Part shown: positions 23,571 to 29,641 of the stretch, one piece after another
How the letters are laid out: every line of letters begins with the position of its first letter
Position numbering within the stretch: position 1 is the stretch's first letter
DNA from: Porticoccaceae bacterium
GTDB taxonomy: Bacteria; Pseudomonadota; Gammaproteobacteria; Pseudomonadales; Porticoccaceae
Length of the DNA stretch: 35,842 bases
Reading direction: 5' to 3'
NCBI GenBank assembly: GCA_002702725.1
Contig: PABE01000114.1
Coordinates: 1-35,842 of the forward strand
Program-made: the position numbers and the translations under genes
Notes under the pieces: generated by a model
Databases searched by the model: none
Seen by the model: the letters and a program-made list of their open reading frames with translations, nothing else
Told to the model about the DNA's origin: nothing

Positions 23571-24701
23571 ATGAGTCAAAACACGACGCTCGAGTTGAGC
23601 GCGGATCAGCAACGCGCGTTCGACCATATCGACCACTGGTTCTTCAAAAAGAGCTCTCCGTTCCTGACCCTCGGAGGCCTGGCCGGAACCGGCAAGAGCA
23701 CGATCGCCGCCGAGCTGGCTCGCAGGCTTGAAGACGTAGGTCAACGCACCGTGTTCTCAGCTCCCACAGGCAAAGCCTCCGCCGTTCTCCGTGCAAAAGG
23801 GGCCAAGCAGGCCTACACACTGCACTCGCTGCTCTATCGCATGGCCGGCACGACTGAAGACGACGAAGGTAATAAGCAACCCGTGTTCGTCGACAAGCAC
23901 TGGGAGAAGTATTGCGATCTGCTGGTCGTAGACGAGGCGAGCATGGTCACCACACGTCTATTCCGAGACATACTCGAACGGCGCGTTCGCGTCCTATTCA
24001 TTGGTGACCACGGTCAACTCCCTCCCGTGGGCGGCAATCCACGAATCATGGAGAAGGCAGCCGTCAAGCTGGAAAAGATCCATAGGCAAGCAGCCGGCAG
24101 CGGCATCCTTCGAATCGCTCACGCGGTACGAAACGGCCATCCCGTGACCCGGGACTTCATGTCAGACGACGTGAACGTCGGGCGTGTTCTCAGCCTCGAG
24201 TCCGCCGCGCGCAAGGCCAAAGAGCTAAATGTCGATCAGGTTATCGTGGCCACGAACAACGAGCGCGAACGCTTCAACCGCTTTTGGCGCGGGCCCGAGC
24301 TGGAAAACCGCCCACCCACCGTGGGCGAAAGGATCATGTGCCTACTCAACAACAAGTCAGACAACGTCTGGAACGGCCAAACGTACAAGGTCAAACGGGT
24401 CCACAAGATCGTCGAGTCAACCGGGATCTTCGACCTGGAGAGCGAAGACGACGGATCCACACGCCGTCGCCACCACGTGTTCCTCCCCGCTTTCCATGAC
24501 AGGAAGCTTGAAGACCGCGACCTGCTCAAGAATGGCGTGAACCTGTTCACGTTCGCGTATGCCGCCACGTGCCACAAGCTGCAGGGTTCGCAATACGGTC
24601 ACGTGTTTGTCATTGACAACCCGGTCATGGAGCCACAGCGATGGCGGTACACCGCCTTCACGCGCGCTGAGCACAAGCTGACAGTCGCCCGCTACGCGTG
24701 A
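23571..24701 (+). CDS. Dda/RecD-like SF1B DNA helicase
   Basis: A 376-residue protein. All SF1 motifs are visible: Walker A GGLAGTGKST at 35-44, motif Ia SAPTGKAS at 63-70, motif II LVVDEASM at 118-125, motif III GDHGQLPPVG at 145-154, and the C-terminal UvrD_C_2-like segment. That segment contains TCHKLQGSQ at 333-341 and YTAFTRAEH at 360-368. It is short for the family, close to T4 Dda (about 440). The enzyme should translocate 5'-3' on single-stranded DNA, helping replication start, recombination or protein displacement. Motif I and VI residues are intact, so it is probably active. Confidence 0.85.
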   Translation: MSQNTTLELSADQQRAFDHIDHWFFKKSSPFLTLGGLAGTGKSTIAAELARRLEDVGQRTVFSAPTGKASAVLRAKGAKQAYTLHSLLYRMAGTTEDDEGNKQPVFVDKHWEKYCDLLVVDEASMVTTRLFRDILERRVRVLFIGDHGQLPPVGGNPRIMEKAAVKLEKIHRQAAGSGILRIAHAVRNGHPVTRDFMSDDVNVGRVLSLESAARKAKELNVDQVIVATNNERERFNRFWRGPELENRPPTVGERIMCLLNNKSDNVWNGQTYKVKRVHKIVESTGIFDLESEDDGSTRRRHHVFLPAFHDRKLEDRDLLKNGVNLFTFAYAATCHKLQGSQYGHVFVIDNPVMEPQRWRYTAFTRAEHKLTVARYA

Positions 24702-24778
24702 GCGCAAACACGCCAACGCAAAAAATTTTCTACGCACGTAAGGCAAATCGCAAATTTGGAAAAATTGGTTATACGCGT

Positions 24779-24849
24779 TGACAACCTATTGCCGATGCGT
24801 ATAATGGCTGATGTCGCAAGCAGCCGTTTCCTTTTACCACTAGTCGGAG
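24779..24849 (+). promoter_or_regulatory. promoter and GTCGCAAG leader
   Basis: TTGACA (24779-24784), 16 bases containing TTGCCGATG, TATAAT (24801-24806). Immediately after it lies the stem GGCTG/CAGCC (24807-24811 and 24822-24826) around ATGTCGCAAG, then GTTTCCTTTTACCACTAG and GGAG at 24846-24849. The stem differs from the GCGGGC copies by compensating changes on both arms. Confidence 0.9.
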
Positions 24850-24856
24850 CCTTTCT

Positions 24857-25030
24857 ATGTCTCAGGACCAAGATCCGCAGCAGTTCGACGATCCGTTCGG
24901 CCAGTTTATGTACGACGTCGCCGTGTTTCTTCGTGACGAAGAGCAAGCCGCGTCACAGGACAACAAGCACGATGGCGACAGTCCCAACGCCAGCAACGAT
25001 CAAGACGAAGACGTCGACTACCCGTTCTAA
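24857..25030 (+). CDS. small acidic protein
   Basis: A 57-residue protein with ATG 24857. Very rich in Asp, Glu and Gln (QDQDPQQFDDPFGQFMYDV, then NASNDQDEDVDYPF). Highly acidic small phage proteins often mimic DNA or bind host enzymes (the Ocr type), but no similarity was recognised. It is the first gene of the unit that also carries the 25037-25204 RNA. Confidence 0.65.
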   Translation: MSQDQDPQQFDDPFGQFMYDVAVFLRDEEQAASQDNKHDGDSPNASNDQDEDVDYPF

Positions 25031-25036
25031 TATCAA

Positions 25037-25204
25037 GCCAGAAGGCCGACCAGCGACGTGAGCGCTGACGGTAAGCGACTCTCGCGCGGCAACCCCGCGT
25101 GAGGCCTGTGCGAAGCCGCTCGCGACGGCTGAGCAGACTCCGGACTGATCACTCGGGGCAGGAGCGCTGGTTCGACTCCAGCCGTCGCTGGCCGGCCTTC
25201 TGGC
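25037..25204 (+). ncRNA. structured RNA with a 21-pair closing stem and a tRNA-like T-arm
   Basis: GCCAGAAGGCCG (25037-25048) pairs with CGGCCTTCTGGC (25193-25204), then an A/C mismatch, then CCAGCGACG with CGTCGCTGG (25050-25058 and 25183-25191). Against this stem lies a perfect T-arm: GCTGG, TTCGACT, CCAGC (25166-25182). Inside are CTCGCGCGG/CCGCGTGAG around CAACC (25081-25103), and AGCCG/CGGCT around CTCGCGA, which has the size of an anticodon arm with CGC. The inner pair AGCGACG/CGTCGCT then TG would fit a tRNA acceptor and positions 8-9. The D region and variable part are far too large, and the outer stem continues well past it. Confidence 0.7.
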
Positions 25205-25334
25205 ATTCGCGCAGATGTCATGCGGCAACCCCTCGTGTATCCTAGTGTCCACAGAAATCCGATCCCATAAATCCAATGGCGGCAGTGATTTTCGCGTTAA
25301 TTTACTACCACAAACGGCAAATTAGGCAAAAGAT

Positions 25335-25685
25335 ATGACCGGAAAGAACAAAGAGTTTACCGAGTTTGAGCTTGTTCGATTCCTCGTGGACGATTACCTA
25401 CGAGAGAAACGAGCACTCCCCGTTTGGGAGATCGAGAAGCGGTCTGACTTTGATCAGACCCGCGTGCTCGAGCTGTTCGACGGTCCGCGACTACAGAGGG
25501 ATATGGTCGATGATCTTGGTGATGAAACATTTGAGCCGAAGCCTGCCCTGCTGGCAGAGATTATTGTCGGCATGCGAGAAGGACTCCAGTACCAAGAATC
25601 ACTCCTCCGTGTGCTCCTAAAAAAGTTCGAGCGACTCGACCGCATCGACGAAGATGAAAGTGATCGGGCTCCCTGGCGCACATAG
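25335..25685 (+). CDS. unknown protein, 116 residues
   Basis: ATG 25335; the upstream site is only GGCAAAAGAT. Charged and helical (EFTEFELVRFLVDDYLREKR, LQYQESLLRVLLKKFERLDR). A 20-codon frame at 25276-25338 overlaps the start and might couple translation. Closed by a terminator. No family recognised. Confidence 0.65.
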   Translation: MTGKNKEFTEFELVRFLVDDYLREKRALPVWEIEKRSDFDQTRVLELFDGPRLQRDMVDDLGDETFEPKPALLAEIIVGMREGLQYQESLLRVLLKKFERLDRIDEDESDRAPWRT

Positions 25686-25749
25686 AGACGTCAATAATCG
25701 GGAACCTTCGATTGCCAATTTCTATTTTCATTGGGATTCGGCACTCCGG

Positions 25750-25783
25750 CCCCTTGGTGTTTTCCGACGCCAAGGGGTTTTTT
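25750..25783 (+). terminator. rho-independent terminator
   Basis: CCCCTTGG (25750-25757) and CCAAGGGG (25770-25777) form an eight-base-pair stem with a 12-base loop, followed by six T. It ends the 25335 unit. Confidence 0.9.
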
Positions 25784-25805
25784 CATATTCCGCCATTTAC
25801 ATCCA

Positions 25806-25833
25806 TTGACCGCCATTTGTCATTCGGTAGAAT
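25806..25833 (+). promoter_or_regulatory. promoter
   Basis: TTGACC (25806-25811), 16 bases (GCCATTTGTCATTCGG), TAGAAT (25828-25833). The first nine spacer bases are identical to those of the 7498 promoter. The leader that follows is the three-way-junction RNA rather than a GTCGCAAG element. Confidence 0.8.
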
Positions 25834-25907
25834 CTTCGAGTCACACCCCTCTAAAGAAACTCGTGGGCCGCGAGAGACGGAGCTAAGTCTGGGTGTGAAA
25901 GTCGAAG
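25834..25907 (+). ncRNA. three-way-junction leader RNA, riboswitch-like, class unknown
   Basis: The 5' leader of the 25926 gene can form four stems. P1 is CTTCGA/TCGAAG (25834-25839 and 25902-25907) and P2 is TCACACCC/GGGTGTGA (25841-25848 and 25891-25898). P3 is CTCG/CGAG (25860-25863 and 25871-25874) and P4 is AGAC/GTCT (25875-25878 and 25887-25890). P3, P4 and P2 abut without unpaired bases, and only the P2-P3 strand (CTCTAAAGAAA) is single stranded. It ends 18 bases before the start codon. A regulatory RNA is likely; no known class was matched. Confidence 0.6.
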
Positions 25908-25925
25908 GCGGCCTTGGAGAGTGTC

Positions 25926-26546
25926 ATGACGCGTACGGTAGTGAGCGTTCAAGAGAGGCCAGGCAGAGTGCTGGAGGTAATAACCCAAGGCACTCATTTG
26001 GGCCGGGTTGATCAAACTACGCATCACATTCAATTAGGCGTCGACGAGCAACGCGTCAAAGAGCTCATCGACGAAGGCTACGAAAAGTTGGCGCGAGCGA
26101 TCGGCTTGATCCCACCTGACGACGAGGAAGCCCCTGCGTGTTGCGAGTCCCCAAACGGATGCTGCAACAGCGAATTCGACAGTGTCGAAAAAGCAATGGG
26201 CCCGCTTCACGAGTCTGTCGTCAATCTACTCGAGTCGCTCGGCTTTGACGTCAGCGGCGTCGAGATCGCCGTCATCGACCCAGAAAGCCGAGAGGTCATC
26301 TACGTCATCGAGCAAAACAGTGACGAAGACTCTGTCACGTGGGCCACACCAACACTCGAAGACGCGTACAACCATGCCGATGTCGAGGTCAGCCGCGACG
26401 GCGAGCGGTGGTATTCCGCCGTGCTCTATTTCATCGAAGACGTCCACCCCATCGAGATTCCGCAAGGCCGCCGTCGCTTTTACGCGGTTGTCGACGGAGA
26501 TTGCACGATGAAGGTTTGGGATTATGCGAGGATCCTCAGCCGATGA
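25926..26546 (+). CDS. unknown protein with a Cys-rich stretch
   Basis: ATG 25926 is chosen because GGAG lies eight bases upstream (an in-frame start at 25914 lacks one). 206 residues: a helical acidic N-terminal half (LGVDEQRVKELIDEGYEKLA), then ACCESPNGCC with four Cys that may bind metal, then a strand-rich C-terminal part (IYVIEQNSDEDSVTWATPTL, YAVVDGDCTMKVWDYARI). Its stop overlaps the next gene. No family recognised. Confidence 0.65.
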   Translation: MTRTVVSVQERPGRVLEVITQGTHLGRVDQTTHHIQLGVDEQRVKELIDEGYEKLARAIGLIPPDDEEAPACCESPNGCCNSEFDSVEKAMGPLHESVVNLLESLGFDVSGVEIAVIDPESREVIYVIEQNSDEDSVTWATPTLEDAYNHADVEVSRDGERWYSAVLYFIEDVHPIEIPQGRRRFYAVVDGDCTMKVWDYARILSR

Positions 26547-26848
26547 GTTACTCCAACGCCAAGCTTACCGCCGACGACCTGCACCGCGTGATGGTTGCCG
26601 AGTCGCCTCGACTAGATGGTCCTGGCCGCAAGGCTGGTCGCCCACTTGTCACACCAAAGAACACCGCTCGCAAATGCTACGAGCGAGACGAGCATCCAGA
26701 CGGCACCGTCTCCGTGCTCAAGAGTCAATACGGCATTTTCTTCCCGAACCCCATGGGCTGTCGGGGATTGAAGCCGGCCAACTCGCGTAGGAGCAACAGG
26801 CTCTACTACCAGGCACGAGAGAAAGCCAGGATGGCCTCTGTCGGGTAA
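26543..26848 (+). CDS. unknown basic protein
   Basis: A 101-residue protein with ATG 26543 overlapping the previous TGA (ATGA). Basic and Pro/Gly-containing (RLDGPGRKAGRPLVTPKNTA, GLKPANSRRSNRLYYQAREK). Probably co-translated with the 25926 gene. A nucleic-acid or ribosome contact is possible from its charge, but no motif supports it. Confidence 0.6.
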   Translation: MSYSNAKLTADDLHRVMVAESPRLDGPGRKAGRPLVTPKNTARKCYERDEHPDGTVSVLKSQYGIFFPNPMGCRGLKPANSRRSNRLYYQAREKARMASVG

Positions 26849-26867
26849 ACGCACCGAGGCGAGGCTG

Positions 26868-26938
26868 ACCGCGCGGTAACCCCGCGTGGTTGGCCGCCGT
26901 CTCGACACCAAGTTCCTTCCGCTACCTTCCACTGGAGA
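26868..26938 (+). promoter_or_regulatory. hairpin and partial leader before the Dam gene
   Basis: ACCGCGCGG (26868-26876) pairs with CCGCGTGGT (26882-26890) around TAACC, nearly the same hairpin as in the 25037-25204 RNA (loop CAACC). It is followed by two TTCCTTCC-type words and CCTTCCACTGGAG before GTG 26944. The GTCGCAAG word is missing, so only the 3' half of the leader is present here. Confidence 0.65.
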
Positions 26939-26943
26939 GCCGC

Positions 26944-27840
26944 GTGTCTCTTATCAAGCCGATCAAGTGGCACGGAGGCAAGCACTATCTGGCAAGTCGC
27001 ATTGTCAGCCTGATGCCACCGCACACACGATATCTTGAGGCCTACGCCGGCGGCCTCAGCGTGCTGCTGCAGAAACCATTCGAGAACTGCAGTGAGTACG
27101 TCAACGACCTTGACGGTGAGCTGACGACGTTTTGGCAAGTTCTGGCGAGGCCGGATCTGTTCGATTCATTTCGACGTCAGGTCGAGGCGATCCCGCTATC
27201 ACAACCCGTGTTCGAGGTTTATAGGACACTTAAGGGGATGTGCGACAGCGACGATCTTGATCGCGCGGCCGTCCAAAAAGCCGTCTCTTTCTTTGTGCGA
27301 AACCGCCAGTCGAGGCAGGGTCTAGGGAAAGACTACTGCACACCGACAAAGCGGCTTCGTCGCGGAATGAACGAGAACGTCTCGAGTTGGTTGACGGCGG
27401 TCGACGGATTACCGGAGATTCACGCCCGTCTCCGCCGTGTCGAAGTTCTTTGCCGCCCGGCGACTCATGTCATCGCCCGACTCGACGACGAAGACCTGCT
27501 GGTCTATGCCGATCCGCCGTACATGCACGACACCCGGTCGACGACCAAAGAGTACGGCGATCTGGAGATGAGCTACGCCGACCACGTGGAGCTGCTCAAC
27601 ACGCTGTCAGGAATGAAAGGCAAGTTCATTCTCAGCGGATATCAAAACGACTTGTACCGTCATTTTGCGGATTTAGGCGGCTGGCGACGAGTAGATTTCG
27701 ATCTCCCGAATAATGCCGCTTCCGGCAAGACTAAAAAGCGGATGACTGAATCGATCTGGATGAACTTTGAGCCTGCGGATGTCGACGAACCGACTAAAGA
27801 GTTTAGAGGCGAACAAGCGAAAACTTCGGTTCAAAGCTGA
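26944..27840 (+). CDS. dam: Dam-type DNA adenine N6-methyltransferase
   Basis: A 298-residue protein starting at GTG 26944 after ACTGGAGAGCCGC; an earlier in-frame start at 26890 lies in the leader. D12-class motifs: KWHGGKHYLA at 8-17 (motif X), LEAYAGG at 31-37 (motif I, SAM binding), NDLD at 54-57, and DPPY at 190-193 (motif IV, catalytic) within VYADPPYMH. Late KFILSGYQND and MTESIWMNF fit the family end. It should methylate adenine in a short DNA target, protecting phage DNA or timing expression. The target sequence is unknown and no restriction gene is adjacent. Confidence 0.9.
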   Translation: MSLIKPIKWHGGKHYLASRIVSLMPPHTRYLEAYAGGLSVLLQKPFENCSEYVNDLDGELTTFWQVLARPDLFDSFRRQVEAIPLSQPVFEVYRTLKGMCDSDDLDRAAVQKAVSFFVRNRQSRQGLGKDYCTPTKRLRRGMNENVSSWLTAVDGLPEIHARLRRVEVLCRPATHVIARLDDEDLLVYADPPYMHDTRSTTKEYGDLEMSYADHVELLNTLSGMKGKFILSGYQNDLYRHFADLGGWRRVDFDLPNNAASGKTKKRMTESIWMNFEPADVDEPTKEFRGEQAKTSVQS

Positions 27841-28045
27841 CGTTCGCGCGCACGCGGCTTACGCCGAGGGGAGCGAAGCTTTCGGCATTCTCGTGGAGAT
27901 GGGTCTTCCTCCGGAGAAGTTTGAAGAGCAGTGCCCATACAAACGAAGTGACGGCCGCCGGTATGCCTGGTATGCCGGCTGGTACGACGCCAGGATCTGG
28001 TCGCGACTCGGCCACGTGTTCGAGAAGTACGGGCTCAAATACTAA
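27779..28045 (+). CDS. ribosome modulation factor (RMF)-like protein
   Basis: About 88 residues. ATG 27779 is chosen; it overlaps the Dam gene end by 62 bases and lacks a clear ribosome binding site, so the exact start is uncertain. The conserved part CPYKRSDGRRYAWYAGWYDA at residues 52-71 fits the RMF pattern (PY, then R, W, GW). The N-terminal helix AAYAEGSEAFGI matches the family's AYxxG motif. RMF binds 70S ribosomes near the anti-Shine-Dalgarno site and promotes their dimerisation and hibernation in E. coli. A phage copy could tune host translation, but this is inference. Confidence 0.6.
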   Translation: MSTNRLKSLEANKRKLRFKADVRAHAAYAEGSEAFGILVEMGLPPEKFEEQCPYKRSDGRRYAWYAGWYDARIWSRLGHVFEKYGLKY

Positions 28046-28060
28046 AAGGGGCAAAGTGGC

Positions 28061-28174
28061 ATGCTGACGGTTTTGGTGTTGATCTGCGCGAGACTCGCAG
28101 CCTTCTTACTTTTTGCTCTGTTGATCGTCCTCTGTATTCGCAAGGTCATTCGCGGCATTTCGGAGGGTGTGTAG
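28061..28174 (+). CDS. tiny single-pass membrane protein
   Basis: A 37-residue frame from ATG 28061 to TAG 28174, with AAAGGGGC 8-15 bases upstream. One hydrophobic segment spans almost its whole length (LTVLVLICARLAAFLLFALL). Its stop abuts the next start (TAG then ATG), which supports it as a real coupled gene. Confidence 0.65.
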   Translation: MLTVLVLICARLAAFLLFALLIVLCIRKVIRGISEGV

Positions 28175-28405
28175 ATGCCCAGGCCGATGGAGCTTGCAGA
28201 GTTCGCTGAGCAGCTCGATCAGCGGATTGCCAAGAACAAGGCTGCGGTCGACTCCATCACCGCTGAGATCGCTCTCCGTGAACTCACCTGGGCAAAGAAG
28301 TGTGTCTGCCGGCTACTCGCCGCCGAGCAGCAGCGGCTTGAAAACGAGCGGGTAGAGCGCCAGCTGCGAAAAGACGCGATCCGGGCACTACGAAGACTCA
28401 ATTAG
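28175..28405 (+). CDS. coiled-coil protein of unknown function
   Basis: A 76-residue protein starting at ATG 28175, with GGAGGGTGTG upstream inside the end of the previous gene. It is almost entirely helical and charged (AEFAEQLDQRIAKNKAAVDS, then AEQQRLENERVERQLRKDA). No family recognised. Confidence 0.65.
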   Translation: MPRPMELAEFAEQLDQRIAKNKAAVDSITAEIALRELTWAKKCVCRLLAAEQQRLENERVERQLRKDAIRALRRLN

Positions 28406-28414
28406 GTAACCCTC

Positions 28415-28945
28415 GTGTCGACAAGTTTCAAACCCTCACTGCGTCTTGTCGGCCTGCACGGATTTTTGATCGGCCGCCTTGGTCGTTATTTCTCAGCCGG
28501 CTGGTTTCCGTACAAAGGGAACTGGGGCCGACGGCACCAATATTGGCTGGTCTCTGAGTACACAAAGCGGTTTGGGGATGACCCGTACATCGTTGTCGGA
28601 TTCTCAGACGGGGCTACCCTGGCCCATGAAGTGGGTGCCATCGACGAGAGGTGTCAGGGGGTCATCGCCCACAGCGGGATGTTCCGCGAGCCAACGCAGT
28701 GTCGTCACATCCCCGTGTTGTTGTTGCGGACATGCGGCGACCTAACACCGACATTTGAGGCGACAGCCAAAGCGGCCGAGTGGTACGGCCGCCACGGCGT
28801 GGCGACCAGGCCAGTTACGTTATCGCGGCATACGGCCATTGGCCACGAATTCGCAAACGGCCTGCTGACTATGAATCAGTGGTCGGTCGATCATTTCGGC
28901 CTACAGTTGCCGATCCGAGACAAACACCTGACGGTCAGCGCATAA
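28415..28945 (+). CDS. alpha/beta hydrolase (serine hydrolase)
   Basis: A 176-residue protein with GTG start 28415. The fold signature is clear. An N-terminal strand LRLVGLHGF supplies the oxyanion HG. The nucleophile elbow VVGFSDGATLAHE has S64 (GxSxG). A strand VLLLRTCGDLTPTF has the acid D109, and GHEF contains H144. These are typical of dienelactone hydrolase-like enzymes, short for the family. Substrate unknown. In a phage it could be a host-derived metabolic gene or act on a cell-surface ester. Confidence 0.75.
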   Translation: MSTSFKPSLRLVGLHGFLIGRLGRYFSAGWFPYKGNWGRRHQYWLVSEYTKRFGDDPYIVVGFSDGATLAHEVGAIDERCQGVIAHSGMFREPTQCRHIPVLLLRTCGDLTPTFEATAKAAEWYGRHGVATRPVTLSRHTAIGHEFANGLLTMNQWSVDHFGLQLPIRDKHLTVSA

Positions 28946-28950
28946 AAGAG

Positions 28951-28987
28951 CCCCACGGGTGTTTTTATGTCGCAAGCACCCGTGGGG
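28951..28987. promoter_or_regulatory. GTCGCAAG element in an 11-pair hairpin; possible minus-strand terminator
   Basis: CCCCACGGGTG (28951-28961) and CACCCGTGGGG (28977-28987) form an 11-base-pair stem whose loop holds ATGTCGCAAG. TTTCCTTCCACTAGAG follows (28991-29006), but only a nine-codon frame (GTG 29011 to TAG 29040) comes after it. On the minus strand the hairpin is followed by CTCTTTT, so it probably also terminates the 29042-32011 operon. Confidence 0.7.
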
Positions 28988-29041
28988 CAGTTTCCTTCCA
29001 CTAGAGAGCCGTGAGGTCTCGAGTAGAGCTTGAATTGTAGG

Positions 29042-29641
29042 TCACTCTCCGGGATCCGTCAACTCTTCATCGTCATGATCCCGGACGTGAACGGCCGCCG
29101 TATACCACTGCGTGTCCCCATCGTCTTTCATGTGGTGAATCACGCGCCCGGTGCAAATAAGCCGATCCAGAGCGTGTGAAAACGATTCGGAGTGATCCTT
29201 CACGATGATGGAAAGCCTCGTGAGGGTCAGGCCGCCGACGCCAGCGTCACGGAGTGCCGCCATCAGCTCGTCCGCCAGCCCATCCCTCGGCGTTTTGCTG
29301 GAAGATATCGCTCGGTATCCGACGTGGCATGCACCGTCGTTGCTGTGGTAATGCACTGGAGCGATGTAGAAATCTTCCTGAAGCCTCGCCACGATTGTGT
29401 TCAGGCGTGTTTCCTCCATGCTCTTGAACTGCAAGTGCAGTTGAGGCAAGAACATCAGCGATTTGCGGCCGATCGCCGGAGGTCGCTCCTTAATAGCGTT
29501 GTAGACCACCGTCGCCGCGTCGCCAACCTGAAGTTTCGGTCGCCGCCGGTTCGTGTCGCGGTACACGGCCCGGCTCATCGCCAATTCGACGATTGAGTCC
29601 ACCCAGGCAATGCGGTTCGGGTCATCAAAGTCACTGGGCAT
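29042..29641 (-). CDS. unknown protein with a probable winged helix at the end
   Basis: A 199-residue protein whose ATG (29641) overlaps the stop of the upstream kinase gene as TAATG. The middle is a helical domain (AATVVYNAIKERPPAIGRK). The last third (DELMAALRDAGVGGLTLTRL, SHALDRLICTGRVIHHMKDD) has the helix-helix-strand pattern of a winged helix, as in DNA-binding or replication-linked proteins. No enzyme motif recognised. It is the last gene of the minus-strand operon. Confidence 0.65.
   Translation of the reverse strand: MPSDFDDPNRIAWVDSIVELAMSRAVYRDTNRRRPKLQVGDAATVVYNAIKERPPAIGRKSLMFLPQLHLQFKSMEETRLNTIVARLQEDFYIAPVHYHSNDGACHVGYRAISSSKTPRDGLADELMAALRDAGVGGLTLTRLSIIVKDHSESFSHALDRLICTGRVIHHMKDDGDTQWYTAAVHVRDHDDEELTDPGE

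Noticed and set aside
25276-25338. 20-codon hydrophobic frame before the 25335 gene
   Set aside because: No ribosome binding site and too short to judge; only its overlap with the next start is suggestive.
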